From Candidatus Poribacteria bacterium (GTDB lineage: Bacteria; Poribacteria; WGA-4E; WGA-3G), in the NCBI GenBank assembly GCA_958295815.1, contig OY282374.1, positions 437,416 to 501,415 of the forward strand: DNA of 64,000 nt. Direction: 5' to 3'. The notes below the pieces were generated by a model, which did no database searches, was not told where the DNA came from, and saw only the letters and a list, made by a program, of their open reading frames with translations. Position 1 is the stretch's first letter, and every line of letters starts with the position of its first letter. Below are positions 9,250 through 18,140 of this stretch, piece by piece. A program made the position numbers and the translations under genes.

Positions 9250-9597
9250 TTAGCGAATAACTTGGGTAGTTCGGTTGATCCATCGGAAGAAACGTTGAAC
9301 TGACCCAGGTTGGCGAACCTGAATTTCGGAAATATCAGGCACAATTATTGCTACAGATTTCCAGGTGCCCTCGGCATAATCTGGATTATTTTGATGGTGT
9401 GCAATGTCTTTCGCTTCAGGGATGGACTCACCGTCAAGCAGCATGCCTTCAATATGGCATTGAATGGCTTCCAATGCTTGGTTTTGTGCATCATCAAGCG
9501 TATCTCCAGCAGTTATGCAACCCGGTAGATCTGGCACAGTTACACAGTAGTCACTATCTGGATCTTTGTGAATAACAATTGGGTAATGTCTTTGCAT
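9250..9597 (-). CDS. hicB: HicB-family antitoxin
   Basis: 115 residues. The N-terminus YPIVIHKDPDSDYCVTVPDLPGC with TAGDTLDDAQNQALEAI is the HicB/UPF0150 fold that binds and neutralises the HicA mRNA interferase. The start ATG 9597 is chosen because the fold begins there and an AGGTG site precedes it; an upstream in-frame start at 9642 is unlikely. The C-terminal ~35 residues (VRQPGSVQRFFRWINRTTQVIR) are a basic tail. It sits directly downstream of a frameshifted hicA. Confidence 0.85.
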   Translation of the reverse strand: MQRHYPIVIHKDPDSDYCVTVPDLPGCITAGDTLDDAQNQALEAIQCHIEGMLLDGESIPEAKDIAHHQNNPDYAEGTWKSVAIIVPDISEIQVRQPGSVQRFFRWINRTTQVIR

Positions 9598-9829
9598 AGA
9601 ACACCTCGCGTTTTTCTGTTTTTCTTCCAATCTGGATCCCACCTATTCCAGCCTGCTTGTCCACAGATACTTGACAGTGTTTGTCTCCTGAGGTCTTTCT
9701 TGGGATGCGGAACGGTCACTCTGCCGGGCTTTTGGGGGTGTTTGTAGTGGTGATGACTACCAACGGTGTGGACTAACACCCAACCTTCTTTTTTAGCCTT
9801 TTAATCACTTCGCGGCTTGCAATTGCCAT
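9540..9829 (-). pseudogene. hicA: hicA toxin gene with a homopolymer frameshift
   Basis: From ATG 9829 the frame reads MAIASREVIKRLKK and then stops. The HicA body (GWVLVHTVGSHHHYKHP, then GRVTVPHPKKDLRRQT) continues in another frame. The break is at a run of six A residues (complement of T 9789-9794) where seven would restore the HicA frame GWVL. The HxH catalytic region (SHHHYKH) is intact. The restored frame runs past the usual HicA end and overlaps hicB by ~58 bp. It could be a real inactivation, a phase-variable or slippage site, or a sequencing error. Confidence 0.75.
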
Positions 9830-9909
9830 ATTCCAACAAATTAACCTGATTATGATGATAAAATTACAACATAGATTAAGATACCGTGTCAAGAAAATAT
9901 CTTATCCGA

Positions 9910-12612
9910 TCACATCGAGATCCCAAGTAGTCCGCGCGTCAACTGAAAATCTGTATTTCCCTTACCGTGCAGCTTCGGGGTGTACTGCCGCGAGGCGACC
10001 TCCACAATCAACGCCAATAACGCATCAACATCAGCATTTGCCAAGTCCAGATCCGCGCCATAAGTGGCTTGCGTTGTGGCATCTGTAGAGACCTGAAGCA
10101 GCGGCACCATGACGTGCGATTGTTGTGGTGCCCCGACAATATGTGCGAGTGCCAGATCTACACCCGTCGCACCGAGTCCAGTTAGCGTCTCCGTCGGTTG
10201 ATCTGTGGGTGTCTCCATGATGTGAAAACCTGCTTTCTCGACCCGCTGCCCATACGCCAAAGTAGTAGGCACACTGTGGGAGGGGTTTGTAACCCCGAAA
10301 GTGCCGTAACGCAAGAACGTCGCATTTCCTGGCACAACAACCGTCCCTCCCGCCTCAACAATGCCATACGTCAATTGCGTCAGGGACTGCGAGACTTCTT
10401 CAGTCGGCTCACCAGTTGATGTTACAGCTATGCAGAGATGTTCTAATCCTGCATCCACAGTCGGAACAGAAGGTTTATCGGCAAGTGTATCCGAAAACCA
10501 GTCTTGCACCTTTTCAATAACGGCATCAATCCCTCCATCTAATTGAACACTCGCCCAACCGTAATGTTCTGGCGATATACCGAGTTTCTGGATCTCATGT
10601 CGGACGTGGTCGTTGTGTGTCTTTTCACAACCGTGCTCAAGGAGTAGACCGAGGGCAACCGTTGGATGTGTAAGATGTCCAATCATCGTGCGGGTGTAAA
10701 TCTCCTCAGAGCGTCCGCTGGAAACACCGCATCCTTCCGTATGTGGAAGTGCGACAAAACGGGACACACCTTGTTCCTTGCCAACCTCCCGTTCATTGCA
10801 GCGATGCGCGATCATCTGCGCAATCTGTCCAGAGCAGAGACTGGTCGGTAGGATGAGTCCAAGTTGATCCGTGCGGTATCCGGCTTCTGTTTGAAGCGCA
10901 CGGAATTGCAATTGTTGCGGTGGTCGCGATTCGGAGATCGCTCCTACAAGGGTTTCAATTGGGAGAGGCACACCCGATTTTATCTCGGATTCCGCCAGCA
11001 ATGGGTCTAAATCTGTAGGACCCGTCTGTTTCCAATCGCGCCACAAGGAGACTTGGGAATGTCCGGCTTTCTCTCCGACTGACCGTTCACCCGACGCCAC
11101 ATCGACCGTCAGATCCAGCATGGATTCGCCGAGTTCTTCCATCGGTGTGCCGTCAAGATATGCCCCCGCATTCACGTCCATATCCTTGGAAAGCATCTCG
11201 TAGCGTCCCGTCGTTGTGACAATTTTAATTGTTGGCACGAACGGAAAATTGGTAATCGAACCGTTACCTGTGACAAAGAAAATCATGTTGGAACCTGATG
11301 CCACTTGTCCGGCGATGCTCTCCAGATCGTTGCCGGGACTGTCCATGAAGTAGTAGCCAGGGTTTTCCATCAGTTGACTATAGTCAATGACATAATCCAA
11401 ACAGACTTCTGGATGCCGTTTCATCGCAGCACCGATTGATTTGATGGCGATGTTGTAAAGTCCACGGAAATTGTTGCCGCCAGATGGATTCGCCTCTGTG
11501 GAGTGTCCGTGCCACGCGGCGCGTTCCTTGAAGCGTTCAATTGTATTAAGAAATGTGCGCGCTGTCGCCAAGTCACGGGCGTTTTGAAGCACATACGCCT
11601 CTGAACCTATCAATTCGTCGGTTTCCGCTAGGTTCGCACATCCACCATAGCGGATCACCTCTTTGGCGACGTAAGCGGCGAGAGGATTGCCCGATACACC
11701 AGAGAAAGCATCAGATCCACCGCACTGCAAAGCGATTTTGAGGTTTTCCAGAGACTGTTCGGTGCGTGGAACGCTGTTCACGCTTTCTAACCACCCGTTA
11801 ATAGTCTCCGCGCCGTCGGCTAAGTCCGTGTCGAAACTCCCTTGTAGCCGATAGAAACGGTGGACGACATCATCCAAAGCGTATCCTTCACGTGCCATAT
11901 ATGCTTTGAGCATTTCATTGGTAACCGCTTCAGTGCCGTAATCAACGAGCAGCATCGCGCCGATATTCGGATGGATAGTAAAACCCGCGAGCGTTCGGAG
12001 CAGCATATCGATGTTATTCGGAGTCCTGCCTTCACCACCTTCTGTATGTGTTACAGCAACGACCCCGTCTATGTTAGGATAGGCTTCGGCACGTCCTGAA
12101 CAGGTCTCAGCGAGTTTTCTGGCGAAGCTGGAGGTACGAGAAGTTGTCCCCATGACGACGATATAGTTTCGCGTACCGACGCCACGGTTACCGGGACGCT
12201 GATAGCCAAGGAAGTTCCGCTGATTTGTATGCTGTGGTGCCTGTTTCCCAGAACGGAATTCTGTTTCGTCTAACACATACGGTGCCATCTTGTCGCTAAA
12301 GTTAGGAGTTTCTGGTAAGGCGAAGGGTAAGTTTCTAATTGACAACGAATCTATCATCTTCTGATTGCACACATAGTCGCCGGGACCAATAGAACGTGTG
12401 GCAAAACCGAAGGGCAATCCCCACGATAAGAGTGGCGTGGCTTCTGGAATTGACTGGATGGCAAATCGGTGCCCTTCTAAAATAGTGTGTGATAGTTCAA
12501 TCTGCTGTCCGTTATGGCGGATGCGTGTACCACTTTCCAATGTTTGCGTAGCAATAGCGACGTTATCGTCCGGGGCAGGCAGCCGAGCGACAGAGGTGAA
12601 ATCGTAACTCAT
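9910..12612 (-). CDS. Double-length UxaA/GarD-family sugar-acid dehydratase-like protein
   Basis: 900 residues from ATG 12612, which has AAGGAGT upstream. Residues 1-100 look like the SAF domain of altronate/galactarate dehydratases; then FLGYQRPGNRGVGTRNYIVVM opens the UxaA C-terminal-type domain (ALQCGGSDAFSGVSGNPLAAY conserved). UxaA and GarD are usually ~500 residues. Here a second related segment begins near residue ~590 (LGLILPTSLCSGQIAQMI, ALPHTEGCGVSSG), so this looks like a tandem duplication or fusion. Predicted to dehydrate a hexarate/hexonate-type substrate; whether both halves are active is unknown. A tandem-repeat-like unit is embedded in the coding sequence at 10259-10309 without breaking the frame. 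Confidence 0.82.
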   Translation of the reverse strand: MSYDFTSVARLPAPDDNVAIATQTLESGTRIRHNGQQIELSHTILEGHRFAIQSIPEATPLLSWGLPFGFATRSIGPGDYVCNQKMIDSLSIRNLPFALPETPNFSDKMAPYVLDETEFRSGKQAPQHTNQRNFLGYQRPGNRGVGTRNYIVVMGTTSRTSSFARKLAETCSGRAEAYPNIDGVVAVTHTEGGEGRTPNNIDMLLRTLAGFTIHPNIGAMLLVDYGTEAVTNEMLKAYMAREGYALDDVVHRFYRLQGSFDTDLADGAETINGWLESVNSVPRTEQSLENLKIALQCGGSDAFSGVSGNPLAAYVAKEVIRYGGCANLAETDELIGSEAYVLQNARDLATARTFLNTIERFKERAAWHGHSTEANPSGGNNFRGLYNIAIKSIGAAMKRHPEVCLDYVIDYSQLMENPGYYFMDSPGNDLESIAGQVASGSNMIFFVTGNGSITNFPFVPTIKIVTTTGRYEMLSKDMDVNAGAYLDGTPMEELGESMLDLTVDVASGERSVGEKAGHSQVSLWRDWKQTGPTDLDPLLAESEIKSGVPLPIETLVGAISESRPPQQLQFRALQTEAGYRTDQLGLILPTSLCSGQIAQMIAHRCNEREVGKEQGVSRFVALPHTEGCGVSSGRSEEIYTRTMIGHLTHPTVALGLLLEHGCEKTHNDHVRHEIQKLGISPEHYGWASVQLDGGIDAVIEKVQDWFSDTLADKPSVPTVDAGLEHLCIAVTSTGEPTEEVSQSLTQLTYGIVEAGGTVVVPGNATFLRYGTFGVTNPSHSVPTTLAYGQRVEKAGFHIMETPTDQPTETLTGLGATGVDLALAHIVGAPQQSHVMVPLLQVSTDATTQATYGADLDLANADVDALLALIVEVASRQYTPKLHGKGNTDFQLTRGLLGISM
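10259..10309. repeat. Single repeat unit with nested hairpin inside the UxaA-like gene
   Basis: AAAGTAGTAGGCACAC is identical to the head of the tandem repeats elsewhere, and AGTGCCGT matches their tail. Between them lies GGGG-TT-TGT-AA-CCCC (10282-10296), the core of the dispersed GGGGTTTGTAACCCC hairpin. The unit is translated on the minus strand (SHSVPTTLAYG) and the gene frame stays open. Confidence 0.7.
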
Positions 12613-12757
12613 ATACGGTGTACTCCTTAGCACTTTCCTTGTAGCAGAATCTGTTAGATTGTGTTCTATGCGTTCACACTTTAATTTACTGCCTCTGGCA
12701 TCTCGCAAACTAACAGTTTACGGTACGAAAATGCCGTGAATAATGTATTATCCTCAA

Positions 12758-13327
12758 TTAATGGCGGTAGATACTTACTTCAATTGCGTCCTGTTTCACC
12801 CATGGCAGGTCGATGTCGAACCAGTGTGTTTCGGATTCATAACGCTCGCGGACGTGCTCCAAATAATCCGCCATTGTGTCGGCACCAATACCGACGTTAT
12901 CTGCTACAACTGTTGCCGGATTCGTCAGCTGCGATTCGATTGCCTGAAAGCACGGAAAATAGTTGTCGAAGTTGTTATCAAGGAGCAAAAAATCGACAGG
13001 GTCTTGAATACTTTTTAGGACCTCTTGTGCGTCGCCAATGCGTGAATCGACAAGGTCTGCAAAACCGGCACTTTCAAAATTTGCCCGTGCTTGTGCCGCT
13101 CGATTAGCATCTATTTCGATCGTTATCAAGCGTCCAGCACCGATGGTTTTTAGCACGCGTAGCATCCATAATCCGGAATAACCGATAGCCGTTCCGCATT
13201 CAACGATGAGAGACGGTTTCGCCTTTTCGACGCAATCGGCGAGAAATTTCGCCTTTTCAGGTCCCAGCATCGGGATTCTCTCTTCTCTACATTGTGCCTC
13301 GACTTCTTGTAAAACCTGATCAAACAT
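12758..13327 (-). CDS. Class I SAM-dependent O-methyltransferase
   Basis: 189 residues. IVECGTAIGYSGLWML is the SAM-binding motif I of the COMT-like (methyltransferase 3/24) family; LITIEIDANRAAQARANF is the acidic loop binding the SAM ribose; VDFLLLDNNFDNYFP is the metal-region motif. The length is slightly below typical COMT proteins (~215). The substrate is not evident. Transcribed divergently from the ECF sigma gene. Confidence 0.85.
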   Translation of the reverse strand: MFDQVLQEVEAQCREERIPMLGPEKAKFLADCVEKAKPSLIVECGTAIGYSGLWMLRVLKTIGAGRLITIEIDANRAAQARANFESAGFADLVDSRIGDAQEVLKSIQDPVDFLLLDNNFDNYFPCFQAIESQLTNPATVVADNVGIGADTMADYLEHVRERYESETHWFDIDLPWVKQDAIEVSIYRH

Positions 13328-13490
13328 GTGAACCTGTTCCTTTCTGAAATTGACCTTTAGTGGCAGATACGGTAGATTTTTTGTGGTTTATGGCGTGGTC
13401 TCAATGCAATAATAATACATGAAACCTATTTTGAAGTCAAGTGGTTGGCTGTTACGGACATTTAGTTTTCCAACAACTGGTGTGTGGATG

Positions 13491-13506
13491 CCCGAACTTG
13501 TTCGGG
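13491..13506. repeat. Short REP-like hairpin
   Basis: CCCGAAC-TT-GTTCGGG is a perfect 7-bp inverted repeat in the 308-bp divergent intergenic region between the methyltransferase and the ECF sigma gene. No poly-T follows it. Apart from this and the promoter at 13578 I see nothing else in that stretch. Confidence 0.5.
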
Positions 13507-13577
13507 GTCCAGCCCGCTATTGCGAACAAGTATATAATACAAGGAATGGATTGCGTCTATTCACAGAGTAAAAAAAG

Positions 13578-13608
13578 TTGCAACCATATCTACGGTTTGG
13601 TGTATATT
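13578..13608 (+). promoter_or_regulatory. Candidate promoter of the ECF sigma operon
   Basis: TTGCAA (13578-13583) with TGTATA (17-bp spacing) or TATATT (19-bp spacing) lies ~28 bp upstream of the sigma-factor start. It is a plausible sigma70-type promoter; an ECF autoregulatory promoter cannot be excluded. Confidence 0.4.
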
Positions 13609-13635
13609 ATAGACAAGCACCTCCGGAGGATCTTG

Positions 13636-14241
13636 ATGCGTGATTTAGATGATGAATTAATGGAACGCTACCGAGCGGGAGATGAAAACGCTTTTACGCT
13701 TCTCGTGCGTCGGCATCAGCAGCCACTCGTCAATTTTATCGCTCGGTTCATCAATGATAGAGATGGTGCCGAGGATTTGGCACAGGAGACGTTCATTCGC
13801 ATCTTTAAAGCATCGCGGCGTTACAAGCCTGGACGCGCACAATTTAAAACGTGGATGTATCACATCGCTACGAATCTCTGTAAAAATGAATTGCGAAATC
13901 GCGGAAGACGTGACCGGTACAGAGTTGATAACGTTGTGGATGGCGATGGTGATGGTGGAGATTCTGAACAGATTGACTTGATTGAAAGTGCACCCGCCGA
14001 TGTGGCTTTCCAACCCGAAGTCGCGCTTGAGCGTAAGGAATTGCACGACGCTATCCAAACAGCGATCGCAGAATTACCAGAACAGTATAGGGTCCCACTT
14101 GTTCTCCGTGATCTTCAAGGACTCAGTTATGATGAAATCAGTGAGGTGCTTGAGCTGCGAAGCGGTACAACGAAATCTCGGATTAACCGCGCACGGCTCA
14201 TGCTTAAAGATAAATTGCAATCCTTTGTTTCGTGTTCATAG
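13636..14241 (+). CDS. ECF-type RNA polymerase sigma factor (sigma-70 family)
   Basis: 201 residues from ATG 13636 with CCGGAGGA upstream; the longer upstream frame is not supported. Sigma region 2 is visible as LLVRRHQQPLVNFI...GAEDLAQETFIRIF, followed by FKTWMYHIATNLCKNELR. A variable linker rich in Asp/Gly (DGDGDGG) precedes region 4: AIAELPEQYRVPLVLRDLQG, then LSYDEISEVLELRSGTTKSR. Ten bases separate its end from the anti-sigma gene, so the two are co-transcribed. Predicted to direct polymerase to envelope-stress or extracytoplasmic regulon promoters. Confidence 0.95.
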   Translation: MRDLDDELMERYRAGDENAFTLLVRRHQQPLVNFIARFINDRDGAEDLAQETFIRIFKASRRYKPGRAQFKTWMYHIATNLCKNELRNRGRRDRYRVDNVVDGDGDGGDSEQIDLIESAPADVAFQPEVALERKELHDAIQTAIAELPEQYRVPLVLRDLQGLSYDEISEVLELRSGTTKSRINRARLMLKDKLQSFVSCS

Positions 14242-14250
14242 GAGTGATGT

Positions 14251-14847
14251 ATGAAATGCCTTCAGGCTGAGGAACACTTCTCTGCCCATTTTGAAGATAC
14301 ACTCGATTATCAGACACTGCAGCGTTTTGAGGAACACCTCGCAGCGTGTGAAGCGTGTCAGCAGGAATATACCCGTTTTCAGGAGTCTGTTAAAGCGGTC
14401 CGGCAATTACCGCAGATTGAACCGTCTCCCGACTTTATGCCTACGTTGCTGCAACGACTTGCTGAAGAACAGCGCGAAATCGGCGGCGTTAGCGAAATTA
14501 TCGGGACAAGTTGGAAACGACTACAAGACGTATTTCGCCGTCCTCGATGGGCGTTCAGTGGCATTGTTGCATTGCTTCTCATTGCGGTGGTTGGTGGTTA
14601 CCTCTATCAAGACGGTTTCTTATCTGATCGAGATGCCCAGCCGACTGTAGTGATAACACCCGCATCTGAAGAGTCTCAAGTCGGACCATCGCCTGTTGAG
14701 TTACCCGTGGATGTGCGGCGTTCGGTGCCGGACGTCAATCGGTTTCTACCGCGTGGTGTAACCTCGACGTCGCAACAACCGATGCAGCGGCATTATATCT
14801 TGAAGCAGGTAAGTTATACCAATGCTTCAACGCGTGGTGGACTTTGA
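14251..14847 (+). CDS. Membrane anti-sigma factor with zf-HC2-type zinc finger
   Basis: 198 residues. The N-terminal anti-sigma zinc-binding motif is visible as FEEHLAACEACQQEY (H-x3-C-x2-C). A single transmembrane helix lies near residues 99-116 (FSGIVALLLIAVVGGYLY), leaving a ~80-residue extracytoplasmic domain. Immediately follows the ECF sigma gene, whose product it should hold at the membrane. The downstream HtrA-like gene suggests regulated proteolysis. Confidence 0.9.
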   Translation: MKCLQAEEHFSAHFEDTLDYQTLQRFEEHLAACEACQQEYTRFQESVKAVRQLPQIEPSPDFMPTLLQRLAEEQREIGGVSEIIGTSWKRLQDVFRRPRWAFSGIVALLLIAVVGGYLYQDGFLSDRDAQPTVVITPASEESQVGPSPVELPVDVRRSVPDVNRFLPRGVTSTSQQPMQRHYILKQVSYTNASTRGGL

Positions 14848-14922
14848 TGGAAAGTAGCAGTTGGGGTGTTCATAAAGCACACCTACAGCTACTGAAAAAC
14901 TTAGGTGAAGGAAGATAAACGT

Positions 14923-16050
14923 ATGCGCGTGAAAGAATTAAAACATCAACAGTTGACAATCGCACTGCTGGGTCTACTTTTCTATGCAATCCCCTTTGGC
15001 TTCGCAGATGAAAATGTCCTACAGATGTTTGAGAGGGATTTTCAGAAGATCGTCACCGGTGCACGTCCTGCTGTTGTCAAAGTGGTAACAACACAAGTTA
15101 ACTCGGTTTCCATCCAGCCGAATCCTAAGGTGTTATCACTGACCCGCCAAGATATCGGTTCTGGTATCGTAATTGACGATGCGGGTCACGTTGTAACGAC
15201 GACTTTTGAGATGAAGACACCAAGTAAGATTGAGATTATCTTTAATGATGGGAAAGTCTCTTCAGCGAAATTGTTGGGCACTGATGCGCTCACCGATCTT
15301 GCCGTGCTTCGCGTCGCTGATTCACGCCTTGCAGCTGCATCTTCAAAGACTTCTAAAATGGTAGCACAGTCTATCAAGTGGGCGGATTCCTCAAAGATAG
15401 ACACGGGTTCATGGGTTGTGACAATAGGGAGTTCTTACGGACGTAGCCCCATTGTTTCCTTCGGAATCGTTGGCGGATGGGACACCTTGCCGAATCAGTT
15501 GTGTGGGGAGTTAATTAAGATAAACGCAGCAGTCACACCCGGCAACAGCGGAGGTGCCGTTGTGAACACGTCAGGGGAAATTGTTGGAATGATACTTGCC
15601 GTCCTGACAGAACCAACTAACCCCAATGCGTCAGCTAACCTCCTCTTTGAGAAGCAGGGTAACGCAGACATTACACAATTTCTTATCCAACCCTCACCAT
15701 TAGGGGCTCGAAATCAAGAGATCACCTTTGCTATGCCGATAGAGATGGTTCGGGATGTTGCCAAAGAGATTATAGAACACGGGAAAGTCGCACGCGGTTG
15801 GCTCGGTGTTGAGGTAGATGTAGGGGATTTTGGGGTCTATGTTACTCGCGTGATTGAGAACAGTCCGGCGCACATAAGTGGACTGTTGCCACAAGATGTT
15901 ATTCTTGAATTTGACGAAGTGTCTGTGCACTCCTATGCTGAATTGTTGAGGTGTGTTGTAACCAAGCGGCCCGATACAAAGGTCCGGCTTAAAGTCGGTA
16001 GGAAGGGTGCTGAAGAGCATTGTACAGTAATACTGGGTGAGAAAGACTAA
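14923..16050 (+). CDS. HtrA/DegP-like trypsin-fold protein with PDZ domain; catalytic His replaced by Phe
   Basis: 375 residues from ATG 14923 (AAGGAAG upstream; a GTG at 14905 is an alternative). A signal peptide or anchor spans residues ~11-28. Ungapped comparison with the DegS/HtrA motif GSG..(I/M)D..G....TN.H places Phe95 where the catalytic His belongs (GSGIVIDDAGHVVTTTF). Asp125 (LTDLAVLRV) and Ser209 (TPGNSGGAVV) are present. A PDZ domain follows (GWLGVEV...NSPAHISGLLPQDVILEFDE). Probably an inactive or altered periplasmic protease/sensor. It lies in the sigma/anti-sigma operon. Its stop overlaps that of the convergent PLD gene by 4 bp. Confidence 0.88.
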   Translation: MRVKELKHQQLTIALLGLLFYAIPFGFADENVLQMFERDFQKIVTGARPAVVKVVTTQVNSVSIQPNPKVLSLTRQDIGSGIVIDDAGHVVTTTFEMKTPSKIEIIFNDGKVSSAKLLGTDALTDLAVLRVADSRLAAASSKTSKMVAQSIKWADSSKIDTGSWVVTIGSSYGRSPIVSFGIVGGWDTLPNQLCGELIKINAAVTPGNSGGAVVNTSGEIVGMILAVLTEPTNPNASANLLFEKQGNADITQFLIQPSPLGARNQEITFAMPIEMVRDVAKEIIEHGKVARGWLGVEVDVGDFGVYVTRVIENSPAHISGLLPQDVILEFDEVSVHSYAELLRCVVTKRPDTKVRLKVGRKGAEEHCTVILGEKD

Positions 16051-17123
16051 CGCGTAATCTGTGCAAACTCCGCTAAGTATGCCTTCGCAATCTCACGGTT
16101 TCCTTTAATAATCAATAGATTTTCGTTGTTACGGGTTTCTGCGTTTTTTGAGAAATTATACGAACCTGTAACCACTGTCTCTCCATCAATCACAATCACC
16201 TTGTGATGCATAGCCCCTCGATTTTCATCCAGTAACACCGGTAATCCTGCCTTCTTCATACTGTCAAATTCTGCGTATCGGTTGTTAGCCTGTCGTTCCT
16301 CAAAGACCCCTTGTACGTCAACCCCGGCTTTAAAGCGGTCGCGCATTGCCTCGCCGAGGGTGTCATGTGTGAACGAGAATGCCATGAAATGGATCGACTT
16401 TTCCGCTGACTGGATTTCCTTCAGAAGCGGTGGGATCGTTTCGTTTTTTGGCGAGAAATAGGCGGAAATCTGCGTCTGGTCTCCCAGTTTCACCTTTGAG
16501 TATGCCCCAACCTTACCAGAAGGTTTCCTAACCCTCGAAAACAGTTCCCGAAATTCTTGTGCGAAGTTATATGCCAAAGGAACTGAATCAATAAAAATGA
16601 CGTTGTTGTTGTTCTTGTAGGCACCATTATAAGTTGTGTTATAGGAACCCGTCCAGACGTATCGTTCATCAATCACAACAAACTTGTGATGCATATAACT
16701 ATCAGGATCTTGGTCGTCGTTGACAGAAATACCGACTTCCTGTAATCGTCGAATTTGTTTCTCAATATTGTCGGTTTCGGTGAAGATTTGCACTTGGAGT
16801 CCACGTTGGTGTGCTTCAATTAAAGCATCAGCTACAGCGACTGAATCCAGATCATAGAGTGCTGCATCAATTCGTTCTTCTGCATCAGTGAGTTTCGCAA
16901 CAAGTCGTTTCTCCAGGGAATAGTGGTTTTCACCCGCATCAACTTCGCTAAAGTAGACTTCCCATGGGGTTTCAGTTGTCGGTTCTGTGCTGTTTCTGTA
17001 GTATCTGATGCCGAAGCCGATTGCAACGGCAAATAATAAAATGAGGAGAAAGGGTATAAGTAAGTTAGGTTTGCTGTTTTTGGGCGTGGTGTTGGTTTCA
17101 CTTACCCCTGAATCATTATGCAT
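16047..17123 (-). CDS. Phospholipase D-superfamily protein with N-terminal membrane anchor
   Basis: 358 residues from ATG 17123 (GGAAA upstream). An N-terminal hydrophobic segment (LLIPFLLILLFAVAIGFGI) suggests an anchor facing the periplasm. Two HKD motifs are present: MHHKFVVIDERYVWTGSYN and MHHKVIVIDGETVVTGSYN, each with H-x-K-x4-D and the trailing GSxN. The family includes nucleases, phospholipases and cardiolipin synthases; the size and two compact HKD half-domains resemble Nuc-type nucleases fused in tandem. It overlaps or directly follows the PhyH gene, so the two may be co-transcribed. Confidence 0.9.
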   Translation of the reverse strand: MHNDSGVSETNTTPKNSKPNLLIPFLLILLFAVAIGFGIRYYRNSTEPTTETPWEVYFSEVDAGENHYSLEKRLVAKLTDAEERIDAALYDLDSVAVADALIEAHQRGLQVQIFTETDNIEKQIRRLQEVGISVNDDQDPDSYMHHKFVVIDERYVWTGSYNTTYNGAYKNNNNVIFIDSVPLAYNFAQEFRELFSRVRKPSGKVGAYSKVKLGDQTQISAYFSPKNETIPPLLKEIQSAEKSIHFMAFSFTHDTLGEAMRDRFKAGVDVQGVFEERQANNRYAEFDSMKKAGLPVLLDENRGAMHHKVIVIDGETVVTGSYNFSKNAETRNNENLLIIKGNREIAKAYLAEFAQITR

Positions 17124-17140
17124 ATTTGCGTATTTCCATT

Positions 17141-18031
17141 TTAAACTCCCCAACGTTTTCGGGATTCTTCCAAAGATTCAATCTGTGCGTTATCCTGCTT
17201 CCATGCGTAATGCCCCTTCGGTTTCTCACCAACCCATCGTTCGTCGATCGGTTCCGAGGCGAGTTGATAACGCGTATCTGCCGTTATCCGAATTTTATTG
17301 GACGTATTGACAAGCGAAGCGTGCATCAGGAACATACTGAAGATGATAATGTCGCCTGCGGAAAACGTTGTTGTTGCCCAGTGCCCACCGAATTTTTCGA
17401 CAATTTCGAGCGGTTTATCGCTGAAATGCCCTTCAATCAGATCCCGATCGACGTCTGACTGCCCGTAGGTGGCACGAACCTTTTCAAATTGGTTGGAGCC
17501 GAGACAGAAAACGATGGGTCCCATATCGAGCGATACATTGCCAAAGGGGGTCCAACAGGAATAAAGGTCTTGTGTGCCTCTGCCCATAAAGACGATGTCA
17601 CAGTGAATCGGGGAACCCGATCCGGGTCCTGCCGTGCGAAGCCATTTGAAATCGAAGCTCCGCGCCTCACCACCGAGAAAGTGCTTGAAAAAGTCCATCA
17701 CAGGTTCACCTTCAACGACGCCTTTGAATGCCGGGGTCTGGGTCAGTGCTTTATTGCCCATTGATCCGGTGGAGGTCGGTTCAGGATAATCCGGGTTGAA
17801 GATACCGTCCATTAAAGGGGTATCCGGTGCGAGCATGTCTTTTTCCTTGAGTTTCTGCAAAATTTCTCGGCGCGCTGTAAGGATAGTTTCTTTGTCGTGT
17901 AATCCACGGATCAGGAGATAGCCGTCCGCTGCCATTCGCGCTTTCAAAGCATTCGGGTTGTCAAGGATGTCGTTACTTTCTCGTAAATCGGTGCTGACTT
18001 CTACTTCTTGATGTAAAAAGGGGAGTTTCAT
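17141..18031 (-). CDS. Phytanoyl-CoA dioxygenase (PhyH) family protein
   Basis: 296 residues. Iron ligands are suggested by PIHCDIVFMG (H-x-D) and FLMHASLVN (distal His), and the 2-oxoglutarate-binding Arg by RITADTRYQL. The fold is that of Fe(II)/2-oxoglutarate oxygenases. These catalyse hydroxylation; the substrate is not predictable. The start ATG has AAGGAAAA upstream. Followed closely by the PLD gene on the same strand. Confidence 0.9.
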   Translation of the reverse strand: MKLPFLHQEVEVSTDLRESNDILDNPNALKARMAADGYLLIRGLHDKETILTARREILQKLKEKDMLAPDTPLMDGIFNPDYPEPTSTGSMGNKALTQTPAFKGVVEGEPVMDFFKHFLGGEARSFDFKWLRTAGPGSGSPIHCDIVFMGRGTQDLYSCWTPFGNVSLDMGPIVFCLGSNQFEKVRATYGQSDVDRDLIEGHFSDKPLEIVEKFGGHWATTTFSAGDIIIFSMFLMHASLVNTSNKIRITADTRYQLASEPIDERWVGEKPKGHYAWKQDNAQIESLEESRKRWGV

Positions 18032-18140
18032 CTTTTTAATTTTCCTTGTCGTTCATTCAGAAAGATTGTGATAACGAAATCTTTTCCGTATATCCAGCCC
18101 GCCCGTTGGTTGGGCTTATAGGATTTTACGATGGATTTTT

